From: CANDOC01 sp965261725
GTDB taxonomy: Bacteria; Pseudomonadota; Gammaproteobacteria; Pseudomonadales; Endozoicomonadaceae
Assembly: GCA_965261725.1 (NCBI GenBank)
Contig: CBDHDU010000047.1
Span: 62,001 to 126,000, forward strand
Length of the DNA stretch: 64,000 nucleotides
Reading direction: 5' to 3'
Shown here: positions 36,523 to 44,471 of the stretch, in pieces
Position numbering within the stretch: position 1 is the stretch's first letter
Layout: the number at the start of each line of letters is the position of its first letter
Position numbers and translations under genes: made by a program
Notes under the pieces: generated by a model
The model's input: the letters and a program-made list of their open reading frames with translations, nothing else
Databases searched by the model: none
Told to the model about the DNA's origin: nothing

Positions 36523-37740
36523 TCAGGAAAGATTGCTGTATTTTTCTTTCCACTCACTTTCCCAGGCGAGAATCTTATCGGCAGGCATGGGCTTGCCTAC
36601 GAAGAATCCCTGGGCTACATCGCACTCAAGGTCTTTAAGAAGCTGCCAGTCAGCTTCCGACTCAAGTCCTTCAGCCACAGTCTTGAGCTTCAGTTTACGA
36701 GCCAGCTCGACATTGGCTTCAACAATGGCGCGCCGGGTGGGATCTTCAATCGCGTTCTTAACAAAGGATTGGTCGATTTTTAGCTCCGAAAAGGGAATAC
36801 GGTTCAGTTGCTGCATACTCGAATAGCCGGTTCCGAAATCATCAATTGAAAGGGTAAATCCTTTCATCTTCAGACGTGCCAGCGTAGACAGGCAATAGGC
36901 AACATTCTCCATGACCGCGCTTTCAGTAATTTCCAGTGTCAGCAAGGCAGGGCCGACGCCGGCATCACCGATCATCTCTATCAGCTGTTCCGGTAAGCGG
37001 GTATTGCCCAGCATCGAAGGGGAGATATTAACGGAGGTGTTAATAACCCGGCCATCATTCTCCCAGGCTTTAATCTGTGCGGCGGCTTGCCGGAGCAGAG
37101 ACTCGGTCATCTGATCCATCAAACCAAAGTTTTCAATTTCACCAATAAACTGACCTGGAAAAACCATACCGTGTTCAGGGTGCTGCCAGCGTGCAAGGGC
37201 TTCACAGGAAACCCACTGACCATTGCTGAGTAGTACTTTGGGCTGAAACCATGGAACGAACTGACCATCCGCAATGGCTTGTTCCAGAATCTCTTTATTA
37301 AGCTCCAGCTTTGATCCCGGCTGAATCGGGTTATTGGTCTCTCCCTTTATAAAGAGTTGAAAAAGGGCGTCGACTTTTTCCGGGTTAACCGGCTTCTCCA
37401 GTGTACCCAGCACATTCATGCCATGTTCTGCGGCCATATCTTCTACAGTGCGGATCAGTTCAGGCTCCATAGCGCTGGCAACAATAATGGCAGAAGCCAG
37501 CTTTTTCTCGGCAACATGACGAATAAATTCGATGCCGTCCATGCCGGGCATATCGAGATCGCAGATAGTTATGTCAATGGGTTCGGGGCTGGCTGCGATC
37601 TTGTCCAGTGCTTCCTGACCGTCTTCAGCTTCCAGAACAGATGAAATGCCAAGACCACTAACTACCTTGACGGCAACCATGCGCTGAAACTGATGGTCTT
37701 CTACCACCATAATGCGCAGTGCGTCATAGGCATGACTCAT
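36523..37740 (-). CDS. Response regulator with EAL cyclic-di-GMP phosphodiesterase domain
   Basis: 405 residues. An N-terminal receiver (about 8-125, phospho-acceptor Asp in ICDLDMPGMDG) is followed by an EAL domain (about 150-395) with CEALARW, NVSPSMLG-like NVNISPSML, ITESAVMEN, DDFGTGYSSM, KIDQSFV and AEGLESE, so the active-site set looks complete. It should hydrolyse c-di-GMP under phosphorelay control. The partner kinase is not adjacent. A strong GGGAGAG site precedes the ATG. Confidence 0.93.
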   Translation of the reverse strand: MSHAYDALRIMVVEDHQFQRMVAVKVVSGLGISSVLEAEDGQEALDKIAASPEPIDITICDLDMPGMDGIEFIRHVAEKKLASAIIVASAMEPELIRTVEDMAAEHGMNVLGTLEKPVNPEKVDALFQLFIKGETNNPIQPGSKLELNKEILEQAIADGQFVPWFQPKVLLSNGQWVSCEALARWQHPEHGMVFPGQFIGEIENFGLMDQMTESLLRQAAAQIKAWENDGRVINTSVNISPSMLGNTRLPEQLIEMIGDAGVGPALLTLEITESAVMENVAYCLSTLARLKMKGFTLSIDDFGTGYSSMQQLNRIPFSELKIDQSFVKNAIEDPTRRAIVEANVELARKLKLKTVAEGLESEADWQLLKDLECDVAQGFFVGKPMPADKILAWESEWKEKYSNLS

Positions 37741-37872
37741 GCTGTTCTCTCCCTGAAAGGCCGGTAGCCTGCACTTTTAAGTCGCTTGAAGCCGAAACAA
37801 ATAACTGAATCGGATAATTAACGGATATATCAGGAAGTAATATCGGCGGGTAAGGCACTGGCTCAAGGTTGG

Positions 37873-37907
37873 AACAGGAGAATGTTCAGAATCAACATTC
37901 CCCTGTT
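37873..37907 (-). terminator. Hairpin downstream of cytochrome c gene
   Basis: AACAGGaGAATGTT pairs with AACATTCcCCTGTT around a 7-base loop, about 25 bases after the cytochrome stop on the minus strand. No clear T-run, so confidence is moderate. Confidence 0.4.
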
Positions 37908-37930
37908 GTGAGCCATGATCAATTTATCGA

Positions 37931-38392
37931 TTATGGCTTGAGCTTGCTCATGTAAGTGATAGTGGCGCTGATCTCATCATCGGTACAGTTCATGCAAGTA
38001 CCTCTGGGAGGCATAGCCTTGATACCGTTGATCGCATTGCTAAGCAGTTTGCTGAAGTCTCCGGCTTCTTTCAGACGTGCATTCCAACCTGCATCATCAT
38101 GAAGTTTGGGGGCATTCAACAGACCTGTGGCATGACAGGCTGCACAGTACTGGTTATAAATTGCATCAGGCTCTCTTGGGCCGCTGCTGGTTTCTGCCAC
38201 AGCAACGCCACTGGCACAATCTTCACCTGCTTTACAAACCTGCCCCATGGGTTTGATACGGTCAGCAATTTCCTGACGACTCACATCATCCAGCTCAATT
38301 GCAAAGCTCTGCATTGATGCTGCGAGTAATCCCCCCACCAGAATACTTTTTACGAACAGGGAAGCAGTTTTTACTGCCTGTGTTGTTTTCAT
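37931..38392 (-). CDS. Cytochrome c5-like monoheme c-type cytochrome
   Basis: 153-residue periplasmic electron carrier. A signal peptide (to about SFA) precedes one heme site YCAACHATG, a distal Met in KAMPPRGTCMNC, and the extra Cys pair typical of cytochrome c5. The region before the heme contains another CKAGEDC pair. It probably feeds a terminal oxidase or reductase. The ATG at 38392 gives a clean signal peptide; an ATG four codons earlier (38404) overlaps the GAGGA site and is less likely. Confidence 0.88.
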   Translation of the reverse strand: MKTTQAVKTASLFVKSILVGGLLAASMQSFAIELDDVSRQEIADRIKPMGQVCKAGEDCASGVAVAETSSGPREPDAIYNQYCAACHATGLLNAPKLHDDAGWNARLKEAGDFSKLLSNAINGIKAMPPRGTCMNCTDDEISATITYMSKLKP

Positions 38393-38792
38393 GTAGGCCA
38401 CCATTCCTCAATGTATGGTCTCAGCCTTGCGACAGCTCCCTGCGGCGATTTTTTGCCGTGTCCGGTGCATCGTCCTGGCCTTGTCATTGTTAGCGAGATG
38501 TTAAGATCAGCCGATCTCACTCTCTTACCTTATAGGCATAAACCGCGAGGATTATAGACCAAACAGCCATTAGTTAGCACCGTTTTCGTTGTTGTCTGGT
38601 GTAATAAAAGCACTTATGCAGTCTTGATGGGTGTTTGTGCTGACGGTTGGGGCAGCCAGTTATAAAAAGAATCAACATTTGATTGAAATGTTACTGGCAG
38701 GACATGAAGATTTTTCTGGCGAAGCGTGGACAGAAGCCTGGGTGATCAGTATTATTGCGCTCGCTGGACTGTCCTTTTCCAGTTCTTGTTAT
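38393..38792. other. Intergenic region with no gene found
   Basis: Between the cytochrome gene and tRNA-Arg. No supported coding region or strong hairpin was found. A plus-strand open frame here runs through the tRNA and is discarded. Confidence 0.6.
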
Positions 38793-38869
38793 GCACCCGT
38801 AGCTCAGTTGGATAGAGTACAGGCCTCCGAAGCCTGGGGTCACAGGTTCAAATCCTGTCGGGTGCGCCA
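38793..38869 (+). tRNA. tRNA-Arg (anticodon CCG)
   Basis: 77-nt cloverleaf with a 7-bp acceptor stem GCACCCG/CGGGTGC, the anticodon stem CAGGC/GCCTG around the loop CTCCGAA (anticodon CCG), the T-loop GGTTCAAATCC, and an encoded CCA end. It reads the CGG arginine codon. No integrase or prophage lies next to it. Confidence 0.96.
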
Positions 38870-38994
38870 TTTCTCTTTACTTATCTCCCTTTAAATGCAT
38901 TTTGCCTCGTGCCTTTTGGCTTAGGGGTGGTTTACTATTGCGTTTCGGTTTTCCAGTACTGTCGCTGGTGAGCATACTGTAAACGGAGTAGTCG

Positions 38995-40149
38995 ATGCTT
39001 AATTTCAGTTACCAGAACCCAACCCGTATTCACTTTGGTAAAGGGCAGATTGCCCGTATTGCTGAAGAGATTCCGGCAGATGCCAGAGTGTTAATCACAT
39101 ACGGCGGCGGAAGTATAAAAAAGAATGGTACGCTGGATCAGGTGCTGGAGGCGCTGAAAGATCATACGGTACTGGAGTTTGGTGGTATTGAACCCAACCC
39201 CTCTTACGAAACGTTGATGCAGGCTGTTGAACTGGCACGCAAGGAAAAGATTGATTTTCTGCTGGCTGTGGGTGGTGGCTCCGTGATTGATGGCACCAAG
39301 TTTATTGCAGCGGCTATTCCTTTCGAAGGTGATCCCTGGACGATCCTCAGTGAACGTGCGCCGATTACAAGCGTTGTTCCTGCCGGTAATGTGCTGACGT
39401 TGCCTGCAACCGGCTCTGAAAGTAATTCCGGTTCTGTTGTCACCCGTAAAGAAACGCACGACAAACTGGCCTTTATGCATCCGCTGGTGTTTCCAAAGTT
39501 TGCGGTACTGGATCCGGAAACAACTTTTAGTTTGCCTACGGGGCAATCCGCTAATGGTGTTGTTGATGCTTATGTGCACGTGATGGAGCAGTACCTGACC
39601 TGCCGTGAAAATACCCCGGTACAGGATCGTTATGCTGAAGGCTTATTGCTGACGCTGATTGAGGAAGGCCCTAAAGTATTGGAGCAGCCTCAGGATTACG
39701 GAGTGCGTGCCAGCATTATGTGGACGGCTAACCAGGCGCTGAACGGCCTGATTGGTCAGGGTGTTCCCCATGACTGGGCAACTCATATGATTGGTCATGA
39801 GATTACAGCCTTGTACGGGCTGGATCATGCGCAAACACTGGCTATTGTTTTGCCTTCTCTGATGGCTGTTATGAAGGAACAGAAAGCACCACGCCTGTTG
39901 CAATATGCAGAGCGGGTCTGGAGTATCAGTGAAGGCAGTGAAGAAGAGCGTATCAATCAGGCTATTGAAAGCACCCGGAACTTCTTCGAACAAATGGGAG
40001 TGAAGACCCGCCTGTCTGATTATGGGGTCGGCGAAGATGCTGTTGCCGGATTGGTTGAGCAGCTAAAGCGACACGGTATGGTTACGCTGGGTGAAAACGG
40101 TAATATTACCCCGGAAGTTTCAACAGAAATTCTGCAAAAGTCGCTGTAA
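38995..40149 (+). CDS. yqhD: NADP-dependent iron/zinc-containing alcohol dehydrogenase (aldehyde reductase)
   Basis: 384-residue group III alcohol dehydrogenase that reduces short-chain and lipid-peroxidation aldehydes with NADPH. YqhD-type features are MLNFSYQNPTRIHFGKGQI at the start, the dinucleotide site YGGGSIKKNG, GGGSVIDGTKFIA, and metal ligands in VVDAYVHVMEQYL, GVPHDWATHMIGHE and GLDHAQTLAIVLP. A GGAG site precedes the ATG. Probably single-gene transcription. Confidence 0.95.
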   Translation: MLNFSYQNPTRIHFGKGQIARIAEEIPADARVLITYGGGSIKKNGTLDQVLEALKDHTVLEFGGIEPNPSYETLMQAVELARKEKIDFLLAVGGGSVIDGTKFIAAAIPFEGDPWTILSERAPITSVVPAGNVLTLPATGSESNSGSVVTRKETHDKLAFMHPLVFPKFAVLDPETTFSLPTGQSANGVVDAYVHVMEQYLTCRENTPVQDRYAEGLLLTLIEEGPKVLEQPQDYGVRASIMWTANQALNGLIGQGVPHDWATHMIGHEITALYGLDHAQTLAIVLPSLMAVMKEQKAPRLLQYAERVWSISEGSEEERINQAIESTRNFFEQMGVKTRLSDYGVGEDAVAGLVEQLKRHGMVTLGENGNITPEVSTEILQKSL

Positions 40150-40224
40150 CACTGATTTCAGTCCTATCCTGTTGGGAGGTTTTCAAGCCTCCCTCTTCGT
40201 AATACAGCATGTTTTGTCTGAATT

Positions 40225-41202
40225 ATGTTCAGTGCGCTGTTACTGGAAAAGCAGAACAATGAAACAGCAGTCTCGCTGCAGGAACTGGATGAGAGCCAGT
40301 TGCCTGCAGGCGGTGTTGAAGTCGCTGTCGAATACACATCGCTTAATTATAAGGACTGCCTCGCAATAAAAGGCAAAGGTCGTATTGTAAGTCAGTGGCC
40401 GATGATTCCCGGTACTGATTTGGCAGGCACTGTTACCCATTCATCAGATCCCCGTTTCTCTGTAGGTGATGCCGTACTGGTTACCGGGCATGGTCTGGGG
40501 GAACAGCAATGGGGCGGAATGGCTCAAAAAGCCAGAGTAAAAAGTGACTGGCTGATTCCCATGCCATTCGGACTTGATACCCGCAAAGCGATGATGTTGG
40601 GGTCTGCAGGTCTGGCAGCGATACTGGCAGTCTGCTATTTGCAGGCATCAGGTATTACACCTGACAGGGGGGAAGTATTGGTTACCGGTGCCAGTGGCGG
40701 TGTAGGAAGTATTGCTGTTTCATTGTTAAGCAGACTGGGCTATTCCGTTGTTGCACTGACCGGACGCTCTGAAAATGATTCGTTACTGCAGCACTTGGGC
40801 ACAATGCGTGTTCTGCAGAGGGGAGCATTAATATTAACAAGTAAGCGACTGGGTGAACCTTGCTGGAGTGGCGTGGTTGATACGGTGGGTGGCAATGTCC
40901 TCTCCGGCTTGTTAAGTCAGATTCAGTATGGCGGAACACTGACAACCTGCGGTCTGGTTGGTGGTGTGAAGGTTAATACGACAGTACTTCCTTTCGTTCA
41001 GAGAGGTATCCGCTTACTTGGTGTTGAAACCAAACATTGCTCGATGGTTAAACGGCAACAGGTATGGGATATGTTGTCTGCACTGGTACCTCTCGAATAT
41101 TACCAGCATGCCTGCCGAAGCATTTCATTAGGTCGTGTGCCGGAACATGTTGAAAAAATGTTGCAGGGGCAAATCACCGGGCGCATTGTGGTAAAAACAT
41201 AA
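40225..41202 (+). CDS. AcuI/YhdH-type quinone oxidoreductase (acrylyl-CoA reductase family)
   Basis: 325-residue NADPH-dependent medium-chain reductase. A GroES-like N-terminus (PGTDLAGTV, SDPRFSVGDAVLVTG) and a Rossmann domain with VTGASGGVGSIAVSLL match the AcuI/YhdH family, which reduces acryloyl-CoA, a product of DMSP breakdown relevant in marine bacteria. The WSGVVDTVGG segment is typical. It lies between yqhD and rnz on the same strand. Physiological substrate inferred from family. Confidence 0.9.
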   Translation: MFSALLLEKQNNETAVSLQELDESQLPAGGVEVAVEYTSLNYKDCLAIKGKGRIVSQWPMIPGTDLAGTVTHSSDPRFSVGDAVLVTGHGLGEQQWGGMAQKARVKSDWLIPMPFGLDTRKAMMLGSAGLAAILAVCYLQASGITPDRGEVLVTGASGGVGSIAVSLLSRLGYSVVALTGRSENDSLLQHLGTMRVLQRGALILTSKRLGEPCWSGVVDTVGGNVLSGLLSQIQYGGTLTTCGLVGGVKVNTTVLPFVQRGIRLLGVETKHCSMVKRQQVWDMLSALVPLEYYQHACRSISLGRVPEHVEKMLQGQITGRIVVKT

Positions 41203-41229
41203 AAGGTTCTTGGCAAGGGAATATTTTAT

Positions 41230-42213
41230 ATGGCAATCAGGCTGACATTTCTGGGTACTTCGGCAGGGCTGCCAACCACTGAGCGTAATGTGACGTCGCT
41301 GGCATTGGCGAGAGGTGACAGCCGGGACTGGTATATGGTGGATTGTGGTGAGGCCACTCAGCATCAGTTATTGCGTACCCGCTACTCAACCTCCCGGTTG
41401 CAAATGATTTTTATCACTCATATGCACGGTGATCATATTTATGGTCTGCCGGGATTACTGGCATCAGCCAGTATGGCAGGACGTGTGGCACCGCTGGTTT
41501 TATGTGGCCCGGAAGGTTTACAGGCGTATGTGGAAGCATCTTTGCTGGGCGGAGATATTACTGAACTTCCTTATGAGTTACGTTTTATGAGAACGGATCA
41601 GCCGGGTTTTACCTTCAGGGATAACAATTTTGAGATTACTGCTCATGAGTTATCTCACCGGGTTCCCAGTTATGCAGCCAGATTTGAAGAGTTAGCTGTG
41701 TATGAAAAACTGGATGTGGATAAGCTGGCTGAGCTTGGTGTGCCCCGTGGACCAAAGTGGGGAGTATTGCAGAAAGGTGGCTCGGTATTACTCGACGATG
41801 GACGTGAAGTTTTTTCTGATCAGGTAAAGCAAGAACCGCAACCCGGATGTATTGCAGTAATTGGTGGTGATAACGACCAGCCAGAATTATTACATAACGC
41901 AATGCAAGGCGCTGATGTATTAGTTCATGAAGCCTCTTTTTCCAAAGAAGTACTGGCGCGAATAGGACCCGCCTATATGCACAGTACACCGGAGCAGGTC
42001 GGTATTGCTGCAGAAAAAGTCGGTGTAAAAAATATTGTTCTGACTCATTTCAGTGGTCGTTATCGCAAATATCCGCGTGATGGTGAGGAAGGCATTGATT
42101 CTCTTCGTCAGGAGGCAGAAACAGTGTACGGTGGTCGTATAGAAATGGCTGAAGATTTTACCTGCTGGGAAGTTGCAGCAGGTGGAATCCTGAATGAAAT
42201 CAGAAAATCATAA
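41230..42213 (+). CDS. rnz: Ribonuclease Z (tRNA 3' endonuclease)
   Basis: 327-residue metallo-beta-lactamase-fold RNase that trims tRNA 3' trailers or other RNAs. The zinc motif THMHGDHIYGLPG lies at about 62-74, with further ligands in IGGDN, VHEASF and LTHFSGRY. AGGGA precedes the ATG. The preceding gene ends only 27 bases upstream, so they may be cotranscribed. The downstream region holds a candidate small RNA gene. Confidence 0.95.
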   Translation: MAIRLTFLGTSAGLPTTERNVTSLALARGDSRDWYMVDCGEATQHQLLRTRYSTSRLQMIFITHMHGDHIYGLPGLLASASMAGRVAPLVLCGPEGLQAYVEASLLGGDITELPYELRFMRTDQPGFTFRDNNFEITAHELSHRVPSYAARFEELAVYEKLDVDKLAELGVPRGPKWGVLQKGGSVLLDDGREVFSDQVKQEPQPGCIAVIGGDNDQPELLHNAMQGADVLVHEASFSKEVLARIGPAYMHSTPEQVGIAAEKVGVKNIVLTHFSGRYRKYPRDGEEGIDSLRQEAETVYGGRIEMAEDFTCWEVAAGGILNEIRKS

Positions 42214-42239
42214 CCCCTTTATTTCCCTAATCAGAAGAT

Positions 42240-42288
42240 TGTTACCTTGTCTGCCGATGTTACTTTGTCGTATGCAGGACAGGTAACA
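42240..42288 (+). promoter_or_regulatory. CbrB-like half-sites TGTTAC, TGTTAC and GTAACA
   Basis: TGTTAC at 42240-42245 and again at 42258-42263, then the inverse GTAACA at 42283-42288, lie 85-135 bases before a sigma-54 promoter, the usual place for enhancer sites. From memory, CbrB in Pseudomonas recognises TGTTAC/GTAACA pairs upstream of crcZ, there with shorter spacing. Inference by motif. Confidence 0.5.
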
Positions 42289-42372
42289 GTTATGCCAGAT
42301 TGAACCTTGTATCGCTGAGTTCTTTTTTATTCTTGTCCCTTATCCTGTTGAAATATATGGGTATTTTATTTT

Positions 42373-42387
42373 TGGCACGCTGAGTGC
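42373..42387 (+). promoter_or_regulatory. Sigma-54 promoter
   Basis: TTGGCACG-CTGA-GTGC has GG at 42374-42375 and GC at 42386-42387, exactly ten bases between them as in the consensus for RpoN. Predicted start of transcription is near 42399. No coding gene follows before a strong terminator. Confidence 0.72.
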
Positions 42388-42398
42388 GTTATACCGGG

Positions 42399-42648
42399 TG
42401 CAAGGATGCGAAATATAACAACAGGGACCCCCCGCCAAAAATAATAATAAAAACGGCAGGGCAAGCAGATTACTTTGCAGGATGCTTTTTTGTGGATTGA
42501 CAGGGAGTGTACCCGGTGGGTTTAAGAAGGTTGTACAAACAGCCCGGCCGCCAGGTGAAAGGACTATCTGGTAGACCCAGACCATTGCCACACATTGTGT
42601 AAAGTAATACGTTTGTTCTTTTAACGGAGCCTTTTGGCTCCGTTTTTT
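42399..42648 (+). ncRNA. Candidate CrcZ-like small RNA
   Basis: About 250 nt running from the sigma-54 promoter to a strong terminator, with no open frame longer than about 12 codons on the transcript. It contains AATAATAATAA in the loop of a CCCGCC/GGCaGGG hairpin (42431-42461) and AACAACA near 42417. A-rich AAYAAYAA motifs of this type are what Hfq/Crc bind in Pseudomonas CrcZ. GGA motifs (AAGGAT, AGGGA, AGGAT, AAAGGA) are also scattered along it, so a CsrA-binding role is an alternative. Homology was not testable here. Confidence 0.55.
42623..42648 (+). terminator. Terminator of the candidate small RNA
   Basis: A perfect 8-bp stem ACGGAGCC/GGCTCCGT with loop TTTT is followed by six T. A class C group II intron begins four bases later, the standard docking position for that intron class. 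Confidence 0.92.
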
Positions 42649-43104
42649 ATTGTGTGCCGAGCATGTTGCACAGTTTGGGGGTGAAAGTCCCCTGTCCAGC
42701 CAGATGAGGGCGAAGGACTAGCGAAGCACAAGGTTTGTATCGCGAGTTGCAGGCTGAAGGCAGTGTGGAGCAAAACTGCGAGCTGACGAACAGAAACCGG
42801 ATACGAGGCTGTCTGCGTGAGGACGAGTCAGCAATTGATGACGAAGTCCCATACTCATCCGGACATTCAGGCAGTAAATCCGGCAGTTGTGCAGTGAAAG
42901 CGGTGTAACTTACCTCGGGAGGTCTGTGTGGTGTCTGATATTTCAGACTGAGATCATCGTAAGGTGATCTGATCGCCATACAGAAGTCAGCAGACGGCAT
43001 AGTAACTGGCATACGTCAGTGAAGGCCTGAACGGTACAGAGTGGTGATTAGTTTCTGTTTTCGATACACCGGACAGCAGACAAGTTCAGCAAACCCTGAA
43101 GCTC

Positions 43105-44430
43105 ATGCGAAGTGGTCACGGCGGAACCGGAGGCTGCGACGCGATGAGGGCTGAGGCTGTGTCGGCATCACAGGATTACGAAAGCCCGGCGGGTGATACG
43201 AGCCTGATGGAGCGTATTGCCAACCCCAATAATCTGACAAGAGCCTTTCAACGGGTTAAACGTAATAAAGGAGCCGCAGGCATCGACCGTGTGACAGTAG
43301 AGGGGCTGTACGCTCATTTACAAGAACATGGTCATGGACTGCGACAGTGTCTTTTACAGGGAGAATACAGGCCAGTTCCGGTAAGACGAGTACGGATTCC
43401 CAAACCAGACGGAGGAGAAAGGCAGCTTGGAATTCCAACCGCCTTAGACCGTATGGTTCAGCAAGCGATACAACAGGTGTTGCAGGTTGAATGGGAACCA
43501 AGGTTCTCAGCCTTCAGTTATGGGTTCAGGCCGAACCGGTCAGCTCATCAGGCAATCAATCAAGCTCAGTCGTATATCTGCGAGGGTTACGATTGGGTCG
43601 TGGATATTGACCTGTCGAAGTTCTTTGATCGTGTCAGTCATGACCGGCTGATGGCAAAGCTGGCAGTTCACATGGACGACAGGGACGTATTGCGTTTAAT
43701 CCGGCGATTTCTCCAGTCCGGAACCATGGAAAACGGGCTGGTAAAACCGCAAACAGAAGGCGTCCCTCAGGGAGGCCCATTATCACCAGTTCTTTCTAAT
43801 ATCGTGCTGGATGAACTCGACAAGGAGCTGGAAAAGCGAGGCTTGCGATATGTTCGTTACGCTGATGATTGTCGGGTGTTCGTGCGCAGCAGAAAGGCCG
43901 GCGACAGGGTAATGGTCAGTTTGACCCATTACATTGAAGGTAAGCTGAAGCTAAAGGTTAACGACACGAAAAGTGCGGTTGAGCGAGCATGGAAGCGGGC
44001 GTTTTTAGGATACAGCTTTACCAGAAATGGCAGGAAGACGCTGGCAGATAAAACCTGCAAGCGGTTTAAGGACAAGGTCAAACAGCTTACCCACAAAGGC
44101 GGGCGATCTCTGGAGCAGAGGCTGGAGTCTCTGAATCGCTATTTACGGGGATGGAAGAACTACTTTCGGGAAGTTGAAACCCGTTCGGAATTCGAGGACT
44201 TTGACGGTTGGATCAGGCGACGACTGAGAAGCCTGCTTTGGTATCAATGGAAACGAAGTCCGAAGCGATATGCGGAATTGAGGAAGCTGGGAGTCAGTGA
44301 CCGGGTGACAAGACAAACTGTGGCATCGAGCAAGGGGTGCTGGCGAGTGAGCCGGAGTCCTGCGTTGCACATGGCTCTGCCGAATAGCTGGTTTGATGAA
44401 TTAGGTTTGATAAGATTATTGGGCGCTTAA
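43105..44430 (+). CDS. ltrA: Group II intron reverse transcriptase/maturase (class C)
   Basis: Up to 441 residues: RT blocks with GIDRVTVE, RRVRIPKPDGGERQLGIPT, YGFRPNRSAHQAI, the catalytic YADD (RYVRYADDCRVF), and a maturase/X domain ending in the class C pattern LRGWKNYF, WIRRRLRSLLWYQWKR. No HNH endonuclease domain. It promotes splicing and retrohoming of the outer intron. The start may be internal (ATG at 43144 or 43207), since the first 30 codons are unlike the family. Confidence 0.93.
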   Translation: MRSGHGGTGGCDAMRAEAVSASQDYESPAGDTSLMERIANPNNLTRAFQRVKRNKGAAGIDRVTVEGLYAHLQEHGHGLRQCLLQGEYRPVPVRRVRIPKPDGGERQLGIPTALDRMVQQAIQQVLQVEWEPRFSAFSYGFRPNRSAHQAINQAQSYICEGYDWVVDIDLSKFFDRVSHDRLMAKLAVHMDDRDVLRLIRRFLQSGTMENGLVKPQTEGVPQGGPLSPVLSNIVLDELDKELEKRGLRYVRYADDCRVFVRSRKAGDRVMVSLTHYIEGKLKLKVNDTKSAVERAWKRAFLGYSFTRNGRKTLADKTCKRFKDKVKQLTHKGGRSLEQRLESLNRYLRGWKNYFREVETRSEFEDFDGWIRRRLRSLLWYQWKRSPKRYAELRKLGVSDRVTRQTVASSKGCWRVSRSPALHMALPNSWFDELGLIRLLGA

Positions 44431-44471
44431 CTGGCCGAAACGCCCAGTACGGATCCGCATGCCGGGTGGTG

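Noticed and set aside
38793..38869. tRNA-Arg as the attachment site of an integrated element
   Set aside because: No integrase, no duplicated tRNA 3' end and only ordinary genes on both sides.
38631..38894. 87-codon frame overlapping the tRNA
   Set aside because: It reads through tRNA-Arg and has no supported start; a coding call would conflict with the clear cloverleaf.
42340..42591. Minus-strand 83-codon frame over the small RNA locus
   Set aside because: No ribosome site or domain; it runs antisense across a sigma-54 promoter and structured transcript.
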